Of a DNA stretch of 64,000 bases, positions 1 to 61,240 are shown piece by piece; the first letter of the stretch is position 1, and the number at the start of each line of letters is the position of its first letter. The position numbers and the translations under genes are program-made. Source of the stretch: Doris montereyensis (taxonomy: Eukaryota; Mollusca; Gastropoda; Nudibranchia; Dorididae); contig JAXRKP010000961.1 of the NCBI GenBank assembly GCA_037039925.1, positions 125,001-189,000 of the forward strand. The letters are read 5' to 3'. The notes under the pieces are model-generated. The model searched no databases. It saw only the letters and a list, made by a program, of their open reading frames with translations, and was not told the DNA's origin.

Positions 1-1186
1 TTTACCCTCAATAATTTTATGTGTATTATAAAGTCGACAAAAAATGTTTTGTTTTGGTGCAAGAAAGCATTCATTTGACATACGTCTCGTAAGACAGCCT
101 TGTATTCTGACACTAGTGACACTCTGATTAGTGGAAAAATAGAACTTTTGCAAATTTCACCAATCATGATTAAAAATGCAAGGCACTTATGCAGGCGATC
201 TAGTTTTTAGTAAAGGGGAACTTTCCCGATCGTAAAAGCAGGATTAATCAGTAAATTGCGTGCTGCTGTGTCAGTGACAATTTACAGCTATCGTGTTTGC
301 CGTTACGTTAAATTTAAACATAACAATAACATGAAAAGTAGCTGTCTCACGAGTGACATACACGTTGTGGAACTTGCACACTTCAAAAAATAATTCATGT
401 CTTGGAGACACGTTGGGACAGGTACGCCAAAATAACACGCTTTTAATTCTACTACTATTAGTTGAAGGCGGACAGTTCTTTTTCCTCTCCTTTAAACTAT
501 TTTCATCTAGCTATGTTGCAGGATCGGAATGACTGTATACTGTATCTTCATTTCTTTAACTTTCTAAAGTCTTGTGTCTCTTTTACTCTTCTTCTAGTTA
601 AGCCCAAACAATTTCACGTATTGCTTGAAGTTACCCTTCGATCTCATAGCTTTTAAAGGAATGACATTAATTGTGTAAATCAATACACATGTACATGTTT
701 CATACCACTTTTCTACCGACATAAGTTGAGATGGTAGTAGTAGTAGAACATGTTTTGTGTGGCCTATTTTCGTTTCCCTACAGGCTTGCTTGAATCTCCT
801 CGACCCTTCGTGACACAGTAATTTGAGTAATTTCTTTCAACTTTGATATCGACAAATTTGAGAAGCAAGAAACAAGTAATGACGTAGATGTATACTATTA
901 TATTACTATCTCATTAAAGGATGTCGATGGACAAACGCGAAAATTAATTGCTTTCAATAAAAACGTCGAAATTTACTATCGTTTTAAAAGTTCTCACTTG
1001 TCTTTCAATCACTTCATGTCAACTCAATGTCGTAACTGTGATGTTCGGCAATCTATTATGTCTATACTATCAATGCAGATAAACACCTGTCTCCATTGGC
1101 AGGAGGAAGATCATTACACTTTTTGCAGTGGGTTTGGTTTTTTTTGGTTCTTTTTTTTGGGGTCTAAAAATGTGTTTGTTTCATTG
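1..1186. other. Intergenic/intronic, no gene seen
   Basis: AT-rich unique-looking sequence. No open frame has a recognisable domain, and I see no splice-bounded exon or repeat that recurs elsewhere in the window. Confidence 0.5.
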
Positions 1187-1310
1187 AAATTTACACCTTT
1201 CTCCATATGCGGTGATCTAAGGGTGAATTAACAGGAAACAGCAAGATGAAAGACAAGTGAAGTGAAAGAGAAGAAATAGGACTTGCTATCAGCGCCCGCC
1301 AACCAACCAC
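1187..1310 (+). repeat. Dispersed short repeat, family A, copy 1
   Basis: The segment carries the family A core: a CCATATGCGGTGATCTaaGGGTGAA-type start, then AACAGGAAACAGCAAGATGA, a purine-rich stretch, and AATAGGACyTrCyAGC-like end. The same order of blocks recurs near 14.03, 25.03 and 32.13 kb on this strand and, inverted, near 37.1, 38.15, 48.6 and 62.95 kb. No coding potential. It could be part of a SINE or of a longer non-autonomous element; I see no clear tRNA boxes. Confidence 0.55.
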
Positions 1311-1528
1311 TGGTTCAAAGGAGAATAACAACGCTGATATGAATAATGAACAGACCTGTTTCAGTAGCTTTCCGGACATACGCTCTTAGTCTTATTGAAG
1401 TGATGAGAATGCAAGCGTTAGTTATCTTATGCAAATTGTTGTAAGTTATCGTTGACCAATGGCTTGAAATGAAATGTAGCAATTATGCCTAGAAGGGAGA
1501 GCGAGCGAGCGAGGAGAGAGATAAGGGT

Positions 1529-2137
<609 letters not shown>

Positions 2138-2649
2138 GAAAAAAAGTAGAATAAGTACTACGAAAACGAACAAACCAAAAACAAAGAAAAATCTTACGGC
2201 AACCACATGAATGTAACAAAATGAAAACACATTCAAAATCATCATATTTGGGTGTCAAATTCATCATACTTTTATATTTGAACATATCAAACCTTCTATC
2301 GATAATACAATCAACTTTCTGTAAAGTTTTAAAGGCTCATAAATCAATCAGGCACACAACTCTCTCTATTCTATTCTATTCTCACTCAGCTCCTCACGTT
2401 CTCTCATTCTTTCTCAGTTCATTCCCGGTTCCACTTCTCACGAGCCACTGTTCACGTCAAAATATGAATTTTCATTTTTATATCACACACACTGTATACT
2501 CTAAAATTTAAAAAAGGCATGGCTGAAGTACTATGTAGATCCATCATCATCATTATAATATTATTTTAAAAAGTTAACCAACTACACAGTTACACTGAAA
2601 CTTACACAATAAACACAACTCAAATTCCTCTGCTCTCACCACTTATAAT

Positions 2650-5580
<2,931 letters not shown>

Positions 5581-5697
5581 TCAATAAAAAAAGAAGTTTT
5601 CTTTTGTATTTTCAGTGATTTTAAAGAACTTCTTAGTTTTCATGATCCGACGATCAATCACATGCATTAGAAATTGTAACTTTCGTTTCAATGCCCT
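5581..5697 (-). CDS. Candidate alternative last exon (D) of the PPP1R14-like gene
   Basis: On the minus strand a frame of 39 codons runs from a possible acceptor (CATAG, 5698-5700) to a TGA at 5581-5583. It contains VIDRRIMKTKKFF, which fits the last helix of the PP1-inhibitory domain (FIxxLLxKL in vertebrate members). About 40 bases of it match exon C1 at 12.2 kb (GATTGAYCG, then ATCATGAAAA, then GTTCTTTAAA), so the two share ancestry. Starting at 5697 it is in phase 0, compatible with the exon at 13218-13256, but it would add about 13 residues before the helix and the acceptor has a poor pyrimidine tract. It may be a real alternative terminal exon or a decayed copy. Confidence 0.3.
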   Translation of the reverse strand, partial: RALKRKLQFLMHVIDRRIMKTKKFFKITENTKENFFFY

Positions 5698-7225
5698 CTA
5701 TGAATTCATTGAACTACAACATGGACTCAACTAGTAACATATATTTCAAAAGATCAAATTTGATCCCTTACAGGAACTAACAAAGTGAAGAATTATGCTT
5801 GGATAAGGGGACTAAAGTATTTCTCTGAACGTTAGCAAAAGTAATGAAATACGTTAGCAAAAGTAATGAAATACAATAACAAAAAAACCCAAACAAAACA
5901 GGAAAGCAACCAAATAAAGTCTAGATTGAAACATTTTCCCTGTCTTATCCATCTATTCATATCACAACTTTACTAGATTTCCTTTACAAATGCCTTGAGA
6001 TTACACACACACACGCACAAAATTTGTGCATTGGGGAAAAAATTCTTTTAAGATATTCATTCTTTCTCTCTGTAAAAACTTGTCACTTCAAATCCCCCAC
6101 CCAATGACATTGACAATCATATGCCATCTCTGGACACTGTAAACGAGTGAAACAGTGAATCATGTGAAATGCCTTACAAAAGGATCAACAAAAAGAGACT
6201 ACTACCCGGTGCATGACAGATTTGGCACAAATGCTGGGACACACTTGATATTATTTAGTAATAAATATCATGTAGGCTAATTTAAAAAAAATTAAACATA
6301 CACGTATATCACACCATTGAACTCAAAGAAGAGAAAAATATGATCACCAATTAATTTCAAAGTCAATTTCCTTCTCTGTCAATTATAAAGACATTTGCTA
6401 ATTTACTTGCTCATCCTTTTGATAAAATATCCCTTTTCAAACTTTAAACAAAGCAGGAAAAACACAAAAATGCATAGATCAAATCTGATCACAAAAATTA
6501 AAAAAAAACCCCAAAAAAACAACCCAACAACAAAGTATAAAGTTATACATATCAAAAGATCTGAACACCTTATAGCCTACATGCAATAGAAGGTAACAAA
6601 TTCGTCAAAGTATCCTGTTTCATAAATAATTCAACAAAACTCATCCACATTGCAACACAATGCGACTAAAATCTGCTACGGCTATACAAAATACAAAAAT
6701 AATTTGTTTCTCATCCTCAGGTGTTTACTATGAGAATACTCTGCTTAAACACACACAAAAAACCAACATCAAAAAGCCATGCACACATGTACATGACTGA
6801 AGTGAAAATTTCCTAAGGTGAATGTAAAGTAAGGTCAACAAACGAATCAAGTATTTAAAAATATATCAGCAAAGATTTTGATTTGATTTACCCCCATCCA
6901 CAACTAAGGTGATCTCAGTATCCAGCAAAGAGAAAAAAATGAAAGTTTTTCTGTTGTTGCAAAAATCAACACATGCTAAAATAGAGCGAAACAAATCAAT
7001 TACAAATGTAACAAATAAAACAGAGGTAAAAACCCAACCACCCATGTTGTCTCAGAGCAAAGAGTTGAAGCAATGTTTACCACCCTTATCAGTCACATCT
7101 TTTTACAGAAACCAAGCATCACAAGAACATGTTGAAGGTTATGCAAAAAAAGGTCAAAGCTGTATCCCTTTGCTGGAAGCCTAACCCCAAATGAACAACT
7201 GCCTGGCGAGGAAAAATAATATGAA
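5698..7225. other. Non-coding; short SINE-tail fragment near 6878-6920
   Basis: Mostly AT-rich unique sequence. A tandem duplication of about 20 bases lies at 5834-5872 (GTTAGCAAAAGTAATGAAAT twice). At about 6878-6920 a TTTGATTTGATTT run followed by CCACAACTAAGGTGATCT matches the tail end of the SINE copies at 16.6 and 56.3 kb, so a truncated copy probably sits here. Confidence 0.4.
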
Positions 7226-7420
7226 GTGGCTACGGTCACCAGGTATCTCAGTCGGTAGAGCGTCTGACTACCACCCAGGAGGCCCCTGTTCAATTCACAG
7301 TTTGGGCATTTTTTGGGCTCTTCTGTCCACCCAGCAAAATGGGTAGCTAGGCGTATTCACACTCGTGACAGTAAAGACAGCGTGGAGCTTACCACCTGAC
7401 CACCACACTAGTAACAAAAC
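7226..7420 (+). mobile_element. tRNA-derived SINE, family D
   Basis: A pol III A box-like TATCTCAGTCGGTAGAGCG and a B box-like GTTCAATTC lie about 45 bases apart, as in a tRNA head. The body contains CACCCAGCAAAATGGGTAG. The same head and body, inverted, occur at 33.44-33.66 and 37.85-38.05 kb. The body and the absence of a clean 3' acceptor end argue against a functional tRNA gene. Confidence 0.7.
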
Positions 7421-8289
7421 ATTGAAGAAAAATCCCCAACAACCCGGACCTTTAAAAAATCCAGTAAACAAAATTACACATAAAAACCCATATTTATATT
7501 TTTCAAATTGAAGTATAATATCTTATGTTATAACGAATGACTTGTCAATACTGTTTTCAGTGCGTCATGAAAGCAGCGGATGATAATCTTCACAAGAAGC
7601 AAAGAAAACCCACTCCCACCACGTTTTGTATAAGAAAAGAGAAACACACCACTCAAAAGAAGAAAAAAAATACAAGAAAGAAAACAACTAAAAAATGATT
7701 TGGGCGGCAAAGAGGGGGGGGTGTTACTTTGCAATGAATGTTGGTTGTTTAGTTGTCGAAAAAATTTATTTTAAAGTAATTTGGCATGTTATGCATCATG
7801 ATTTGATGTTATATAATATGTGTGAACTATAGCTGAACATTATGTAGGTATATAAAAAAGATATAAGAAAATACGACAAGAGTTTGAACCCTGTGTGAGA
7901 AATACGGTATGCAGGGTATGTTTTGTGCATCTCCCATAATGCAATGCCAGATTTCTTTGAATAATATCTTCATGGAGATCATCTGGAATTGTATCCCAAC
8001 TTTGCCAGTACCATTTGAAAAGAAAGAATTTATAATCATCACCATTAACATTACTAATGACGGAACATAGCAGAGTGTTCAATGATTTATGGTGGTCTTT
8101 GCTTTGCCTTAAAAATTATATCAGGGGGACTTAAGCGTTGAAGCACTTAAACAGACGATGATATACGTCTTAAACAGGATAATGATACAATTGAAAATCC
8201 CAGCCATACAACTAAAAATAAAAAAATCTGTCCTTTCCCTGCTGTGTGAGTGAGTACCCATGTGGAAATTATGTAACAAGTGTAAGGGG
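7421..8289. other. Non-coding, no recognised feature
   Basis: AT-rich sequence between a SINE and a LINE. Short frames here have no recognisable domain. Confidence 0.4.
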
Positions 8290-9965
8290 CCGGGCAGTGG
8301 ACAGGTAAGCACCTGTATAGGGAGTAGATGATCCCTTCAGAATGTATGAAACAAGGAGCAAAGATCAATTAGTAAGAGTAACAAGTAATCCAGAGGAGAC
8401 AGCTGAAGATGTAGATATAGCAATGGAAGAAATCCAAACAGCTATAAGAAAAAGTGAAATTAGGAAAAGCCCCAGGAGCAGATCAACTTTGTCCAGAAAT
8501 GACTAAAAACCAAGGGAGAGACAAACTACTACATGCAACACGCCAGCAAGCTTGGGAGTTCAAACAGGTGCCAGACAACTGGAAGAAGGGAACGGTAGTA
8601 CCAATACATAAGAAAGGATCAACTATGGAATGCTCAAACTATAGAGGGATATCACTACTTAGCGTTCCGAGAAAAGTATATGCCAGGATACTGGAAATGA
8701 GACTACGGTAAAGAGTAGAGGATCAGATTGAAGAGCATCAGAGCGGATTTAGACCAAGAAGAAGGGTACAAGATCACATATTTACAAGTAGACAAATAAT
8801 AGAAAAATTCCTTGAGAGAAACATCGACTTGCACCTGTGATTTATTGACTTAGAAAAGGCATTTGACACTGTGAGGAGGGATGAACTATGGCATTCCTTA
8901 AAAGAACACAATGTAGAGCAAAATTTTAATAGAAGCCATTAAAAGTTTTTACAATAAACCAACATTTGCAGTGAGAGTAGCTGGAAACACATCTGCAGAA
9001 TTTGATGTAGATATAGGAGTAAGACAGGTTTGTGTCCTAAGTCCTCTTTTGTTTAACACATTTATGGATTCAGTCGCAAAGGCATCCTCAAAAATGAAGA
9101 AATTGAATGTGGAAGCTCAAACCAGGAAATGTATCAATGCTTTCATTTGCCGATGATTTGGTTCTGTTTGGAAAATCAGAAACTGACCTTCAGTCGAATA
9201 TCAACATTATGAACAATGAACTCAATAAAAGAGGAATGAGAGTAAATGCAAAGAAAACAAAAACAATGCTAGTAAGTAGGGAAGCTAAAACACAAAATCT
9301 TAAATTGGCAGGGAGAATTTAGAACAAGTTCAAAGCTACAATTACATAGAAGTAATGATTAACTCAGAGGAAAACTAAGAAAAGAAATCAGCCAGAGAAT
9401 CCAAAAGGCAAGTGCAATACATAACCATCTAGGAAAGGCATTTGTAGGTAAGCATGAATTGTCAACAAAAATCAAAATGGCAGTATACAATACAGTTTGT
9501 CTTACTCTCCTCCATGGCAGTGAAACCTGGACCTTAGACAGTAGAGAATACAGTAGAGTAAAGGCAGCTGAAATGAAATATCTAAGAAGAGTAGTAGGGA
9601 AAACTTAAAGAGACAAAATCAGAAACACAACAATAAGAGATCAAACCAAAGCAGATGGTATAAAAACTAAGATAGAAACAAATCAATTGAGATGGTTTGG
9701 GCATGTAAACAGAATGAATGATAGTAGAATAACTAAATCAGTATACAGTGCTAAAGCCCAAGGTAAAAGGGTAAAAGACCAAAAGGAAGACTTCGGAGAA
9801 AGTGGGAAGAAGATATAAACGAGGCATTGAAGCATAGAAATTTAACTTTTTTGGAAGGAAACAGAAAATGCCAGGACAGGGCATCCTGGAGAAAGATCAT
9901 CTCAGGAATCTGAACCCATATACCGAAAGGTAGAAAGATAACTGATAAAGAAAGAAAGAAAGTGT
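8290..9965 (+). mobile_element. APE-type LINE, internally deleted, RT half (CFDP2/BovB-like)
   Basis: The first 45 bases (GGGCAGTGGACAGGTAAGCA onwards) are the same 5' end as the LINE at 41.55 kb. The sequence then jumps straight to the region before the reverse transcriptase, so the 5' UTR and endonuclease are missing. Visible RT blocks, in broken frames, are KGTVVPIHKKGS with NYRGISLLSV, then FIDLEKAFDTV (catalytic Asp motif), FADDLVLFGKSE (the F/YxDD box) and GMRVNAKKTK. Downstream come HGSETWTL and RWFGHVNRMN, typical of LINE C-termini. It ends in a short (AAAG)n tail. In-frame stops and frameshifts make it a dead copy, although some breaks may be sequence error. RTE/BovB placement is inferred from motifs. 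Confidence 0.85.
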
Positions 9966-10734
9966 AAGGGGAACAGACAAGAAATATTTTCACTCACCAT
10001 CATCATCAACACAATGATTAAATGAAATCAGCAGCTTGTAGAAGAAAGCAAGCAAAAGAATTCTCTGCTGGGACTTTGAATTAAGTAAAGAAAAGAAGAA
10101 AAAAAACAACAAATCAAAACCAAAGTAAGCTATGCATACAGCAACTTGCTCCCCTAAGTACAACATCTGTTTGGTTGCGTGTCAGTTGACCTTTTGAACC
10201 CTACTTTCCTGGTTTCCTGTAAATCTAAGTTTGAATCTAGATCTACTTGATCCAGTACATCATCACCCCTTTCAGTAAGCATATCATTAGATTCATTTAG
10301 ATGATAATCTGAATCTTAATATAAGTCATCGCCATCAGGGTCAAAAACACAGCCTCAATCACTTGATCTGCTTCCTGATGATGTTGGATGCTGACGGAAT
10401 GCTCAAATCAATAGGCGGAATACTCAAATCAATAGCTCGCTTCATTTTCATAAAAATAAGTAAAATAGCGCAGTAAACACATTCAAACCTGGTGGCAGCC
10501 ATTTTGAAAGCATTTCCCAATGTCATGTGAGTCTGTAGTGATGTCATGCATAACTACATAATGTTGCTGTGAAGGTACAGGGTAAATACTGATATTCCGG
10601 GACTACTGTGTATAGATTACTATGACCTGTCCCGATATATCGGGATTATGGATTCAAAGGGTTAATAATAAGAGGGAAAAAGATTAGAAAAAAGGGGCCT
10701 TTAAAAAGATATTTGGCCAATATTATTGACAAAG
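9966..10734. other. Non-coding, no recognised feature
   Basis: No domain-bearing frame and no repeat noted, apart from a small duplication near 10404-10435 (CAAATCAATAG twice). Confidence 0.4.
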
Positions 10735-10739
10735 CCAGA

Positions 10740-11195
10740 ACTATCTTCAGCATGTTTGTCAAAAGCAGCATCTTGAAAACACTTCCTTTAAATATGAACA
10801 TTTTTATCAAAAGCAGCATGTTGAAAAACTCCCTTTAAGTATGAACATTATGTCAAAAGCAGCATCTTGAAAACACTTCCTTTAAATATGAACATTTTTA
10901 TCAAAAGCAGCATGTTGAAAACACTCCTTTAAGTATGAACATATATGTCAAAAGCAGCATGTTGAAAGCATTTCCTTTAAATATGAACATTTTTGTCAAA
11001 AGCAGCATGTTGAAAACACTCCCTTTAAGTATGAACATATATGTCAAAAGCAGCATGTTGAAAGCATTTTCTTTAAATATGAACATTTTTGTCAAAAGAA
11101 GCATGTTGAAAACATCTAATTTGAATGTGAAGATATTTGCCAAAGGCAACAAATTGAAAACATTTAACTTAAATATGAACATATTAACCAAAATA
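10740..11195. repeat. 48-bp minisatellite, about nine units, with 96-bp alternation
   Basis: The unit reads ATGAACATTTTTGTCAAAAG, then CAGCATGTTGAAAACACT, then CCCTTTAAGT, with a period of 48 bases. Neighbouring units alternate between an AACATTTTTrTC form and an AACATATATGTC form, so a 96-bp higher-order unit is visible. The right-hand units (from about 11100) are diverged. Because 48 is a multiple of three, both strands stay open as 16-residue peptide repeats. I see no start context, splice sites or homology that would make it a gene. Confidence 0.9.
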
Positions 11196-11199
11196 AGCA

Positions 11200-12025
11200 T
11201 AGTAAAAATTTCGTGCTAGTTTCTTTAAGCAATTATTGCAATTCTCTTGAATACATGAGATAATTGAAGCAATTTTTCTCTGGACGGACTGAGAACTTTC
11301 TTTTCTGGGTGTGAAGAAAGGTATCACACACTATGTAAGTTTCCACTGGGCTGATGTACTTGACATACCTAAAAAAGATTGGGCGCCATACATTTTTAAA
11401 ACCAGATGATAGTCTTTTCAATAAATCCCCTCACATACGATCATATCTCATCATGAAACTGGATAGGCTTCTTCATAGTGGGAATCGTGCTATGTTTTTT
11501 CTTTTTTCTTCTTCAAAAGACAACTAGTTTCAAATAGCTGTGCACGAAAAAAAATAATATTGGACTTAAGTGCAAAGAAGAAGAAAAAAAATTTGTGCAT
11601 AATTTGGGAGTAGGAATACATCACGGTAATAATGATTTGACTTTGAAATAACAATCACTGAAAATCTACATCAAGAAACGCAGACATCCTATGGTATTTA
11701 AGCTCGACCCTTATATTTCTCAAACACAGATTCACAGACAACACTATCTATCCAAGGCAAGTGTTCTAAATTCATTTACAGTGTATCACCATTCTCTTCT
11801 AAAGAAGAAAAAACCTCAAACACAACAAAACCTGAGCTGTCCAGCAGTAGCAACCGGCAACAGTATTTACAAGATGACTTCAAAATGATCTTTCCACCGT
11901 GAAAAGATCCAAACCACCCAGCCAACCCAATTTTCCAAAGATAAACAAACCCTTTATACCTCGACATGACCATTTCCGGGAGGAAAGAGGACCAACAAAA
12001 AAAAAAAAAGAAAAAAAAAAAAAAA
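11200..12025. other. Non-coding, ends in poly(A)
   Basis: No recognisable exon. An A-rich run with single G interruptions spans about 11997-12030 and leads into the duplicated block at 12.03 kb. Confidence 0.4.
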
Positions 12026-12082
12026 GAAAACAGCAATAACATCACATGATAATGTCAAAACCAGCAGAAACACAAACCAAAC

Positions 12083-12203
12083 TCAATATAGTTCATACAA
12101 CCACCAACACGCACAAGTGCTGCCAGATTTTCTTTCATCCTTCAAACTAGTTGAGTAACAGTTTAAAGAACCTCTTACAATTTTCATGATTTGACGGTCA
12201 ATC
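12083..12203 (-). CDS. Candidate last exon (C1) of the PPP1R14-like gene
   Basis: Behind a long pyrimidine tract and CTCCAG acceptor (minus strand) the frame reads IDRQIMKIVRGSL, then NCYSTSLKDERKSG and WWLYELY-stop (TGA at 12083-12085). IDRQIMKI aligns with the last helix of the PP1-inhibitory domain, exactly one residue after the end of exon B, which is where the family places it. As sequenced, though, the exon starts with the third base of a codon, while exon B ends in phase 0, so two bases seem to be missing at the junction. A GTAAGA directly after ATGAAAATT could also act as a donor. It could be a true exon with a sequence error or a decayed duplicate. Confidence 0.4.
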
Positions 12204-12307
12204 CTGGAGGAAACAGGAAAAAAAAGAAAAAAAAAATAGAAAAAAGAAAGAAAACAGCAATAACATCACAAGATAATGTCAAAACACAGTAGAAACACAA
12301 ATCAAAC

Positions 12308-29902
<17,595 letters not shown>

Positions 29903-30245
29903 CTGTAAAAAGGTCATTCAATTTTCAAAATTAAAAAGCTTTGTACGAAAAAATCTTATATTTCGTTCAACATATTCATAAAATGATAAATTTATGCTTT
30001 TCTTCATAGTAAATATTGCAATATTTGAGGAATTATTTTTCTCAATACAAATATTCAGACGCGCTAAGACTCGAACTGGCAAGCGTGTCATTTAGCGGAA
30101 GTGTGTAAACATTATTTATGACGACCAGATGATGTGAACCGACTGCTAGCTTTCGTTGAGGCTTATAGAGTAAAACGTAGACTGTTTTACGGTTTGTTGT
30201 TCTTTTATTAAGGTAAATAATCTATGTCTTGAGTTGTTTCCAACT
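29903..30245. promoter_or_regulatory. Short gap between divergent coding starts
   Basis: 343 bp separate the minus-strand PPP1R14-like exon from the plus-strand LRP11-like ATG. The plus gene's promoter and 5' UTR must lie here unless it too has upstream exons. No TATA box or initiator could be assigned with confidence. The minus gene has a splice acceptor here, so its own promoter is farther upstream. Confidence 0.3.
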
Positions 30246-58091
<27,846 letters not shown>

Positions 58092-59745
58092 CAAATGTGA
58101 CTTAATGTTTTGTCGTGGACCATGAGTGTTTGAGTGGACGAATGAGTGAATGAAGCTAGGAATGACTTGCTTTTTACATAGTGTTTGTGCGTGCACTTAA
58201 TTTAGAAATCCATGAATGATTAATTATTTCATAATTTTAAAATTCTTCTGAGTAGGCCTGGGTATCAGTTACTTTTTCTTTTATTAGCAAAATATTTACA
58301 ACGTTTATCTGTTTTTTTCCTGAAAACTCCCTCTTTCATGAGTGTTCTAAGCATGATTTATTGTAGTGAAGAAAAATCAAAAGACAAATCTTAAGCTGAC
58401 CGAGTTAACATTCGTTTTTGTTATAGCAACGAAGGTTGCCCACGTTGAAAATAATAGGAATTTATGATTCTGTCAAAGTAAGATGGGATGGGAGTATTAA
58501 TGGGTGTACGGTTTGTTTGAGGGGAAGATTTGCTGTGGAGTAACGCATGGTTGATTGATAAAAGAAGTGCGAAGAAATTAGCTTAATTTCCCAATGTTGA
58601 CCCATCTCAATGTAAATTATTTAGCTTTCAAAGATTTTATATGACTTATGACACTATTTTTTTTATTTCTTCTTCATACTTTTGTATTGTTGTGAGACCA
58701 AGACTTTTCAGTGTGAAACAGTTACTTTCTGAAAAACTAAAGAAAAGAGAGAAAAGAAAAGAGTAACAAAATTGAAAAAAAAGAACTCAACAATCTCGAT
58801 ATGGAAGCATATCAAATGCATAAATTTATCAATTGAAGGACGGGTTTGCTTGCTAGAGTTGAGTAGTTATTTATAGAAATAAGGTGGGTTTTTTTTCTTC
58901 TTCAGTTCTTGAGCACTTCTATGAAATCATAAAATCTCATCTTTCACTTTTGCAGAGGAATCAGGATAGCAATAAAACAATGAAACATTTTGTCTGTTGC
59001 AGAAACACCACCCTGCATATGTTCAACGTCTTTACCTTAATCATCTCTGTCTCTAGAGCTTGGTACATTTCCTTTGTCACCTGCCTGGAGCAAAACTGTT
59101 CACCAGCAAACAATGATTGCCACCATAACACCCAGGTCTACGTGTTAGAGATATTTCTACCTGTGTAATAATACGTTGTGATTGCAGCTGCTGATGGTTT
59201 GTGATGTTGTGTGATACTGGGCCCTTACTTCTAAGGATGCTTGTCTCAATTTTTGGGGTATCCATTTCTTGAGGAATCAAATGCAACATTCATAAAGGGG
59301 GAGTGGGGTTCGGAATAAAAAACAGCAATGAGATTTCTAAAGGAGGAAAAGTATTTTTTTAGCAGATCTAGTGATATTCTTTGTGATTGATACATACTTT
59401 CACTTTTTATGTTTATTAATTTTAATTTTACCAACCGGATATTTTTATCACAAAAATATTTGGTCTTTCCAATCCTTGAAAATAGTGTCTCCATATTGTT
59501 TACCATTTATACAGTGCTCACCGCTTAGAAGGCTACCAATAGTCAAGGATATAAATGTTCATGTGTATCCAATTTGTTCTTAAATTCCGACTGGGTTGTA
59601 ATGTATTTTCACCTTTTGTAACGAGCTTACAGGGTGTCATTTTCAAGTCCTGTGTATTTGTCTCGTCTTTTGATCCTATGGGGTTTTAATATTATTTCAT
59701 GTCGTTATCCTGCCAGGAAGTGTCTCGACAAAATAAAGCAAAAAG
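58092..59745 (+). other. Probable 3' UTR / downstream flank of the LRP11-like gene
   Basis: No coding domain. An AATAAA at 59732-59737 (in ACAAAATAAAGCAAAAAG) is a plausible poly(A) signal for the plus-strand gene, giving a 3' UTR of about 1.6 kb; earlier signals are possible. Confidence 0.35.
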
Positions 59746-60549
<804 letters not shown>

Positions 60550-61044
60550 CAAGTTATCCATAATTTATTCTATTTACTGACTCTCCTGCTGCGTTGGTAC
60601 ATTCCTGGTTTGTTGACATGTACATTTGCCTTGACTATGACGTGTGCATGGTAATATCCTATAGAACTTGAACAATTGATATGCTACTTTACTTGCTTGT
60701 CCTCATGGTGCTTGGGCAGCACTTAAGGCCTAAATTAATGTGATATATACATTGTCATTTCCCCCAAAAAGTTTTACAAATTTAGCATAAAACGAAATGA
60801 GGGATCAAGATGTATGATTTTTTTGTCGGTTTCACTTAGATTTACATCACCATGTAGTCAGGCTTGTGATGTTTATGGTTAACATTTTCAGCCTCTCCTG
60901 TTTTACAGCCAAATTTGTTTTATTCAAGCAAGAGGGACCAGCACCATTCCATTCTCCATTATTGTTGGCAGTCAACGGATATTTCTGTTCATTTTTAAAC
61001 AGACACCGGTTTTTATTAACATATTTTAAGTGTGTTTGATTTTT
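60550..61044. other. Intergenic, no recognised feature
   Basis: Nothing identifiable. Confidence 0.4.
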
Positions 61045-61240
61045 TGTTTGTGTTTGTTTCTATAAGTTCATGCGTCTTTTATTTATGTGTTTGTTTGTTT
61101 GTGTTTGTATCTGCATCGTTTATTTGTGTGCTTGTTTGTGTTTGTATCTGTGCAATCACACGTCTTTTTATTTGTGCGTTTGTTTTGTTTGTGTTTGTAT
61201 CTGTGCTTTCATGTGTCTTATTTATTTCTTGGTTTGATTT
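61045..61240. repeat. Imperfect ~50-bp T/G-rich minisatellite, four units
   Basis: The words GTGTTTGTATCTGTGC and CGTCTTTTATTTGTG recur; GTGTTTGT starts lie near 61049, 61101, 61139 and 61191. A frame through it gives Cys/Val/Phe-rich peptide, which I regard as an artefact. Confidence 0.7.

Noticed and set aside
7226..7310. Possible tRNA gene (A box and B box present)
   Set aside because: No complete cloverleaf, no proper acceptor pairing, and the downstream body recurs in two other places, so it is a SINE head.
10935..11219. 94-codon peptide-repeat gene
   Set aside because: Frame is open only because the tandem unit is 48 bases; the opposite strand is open too, and no gene signals surround it.
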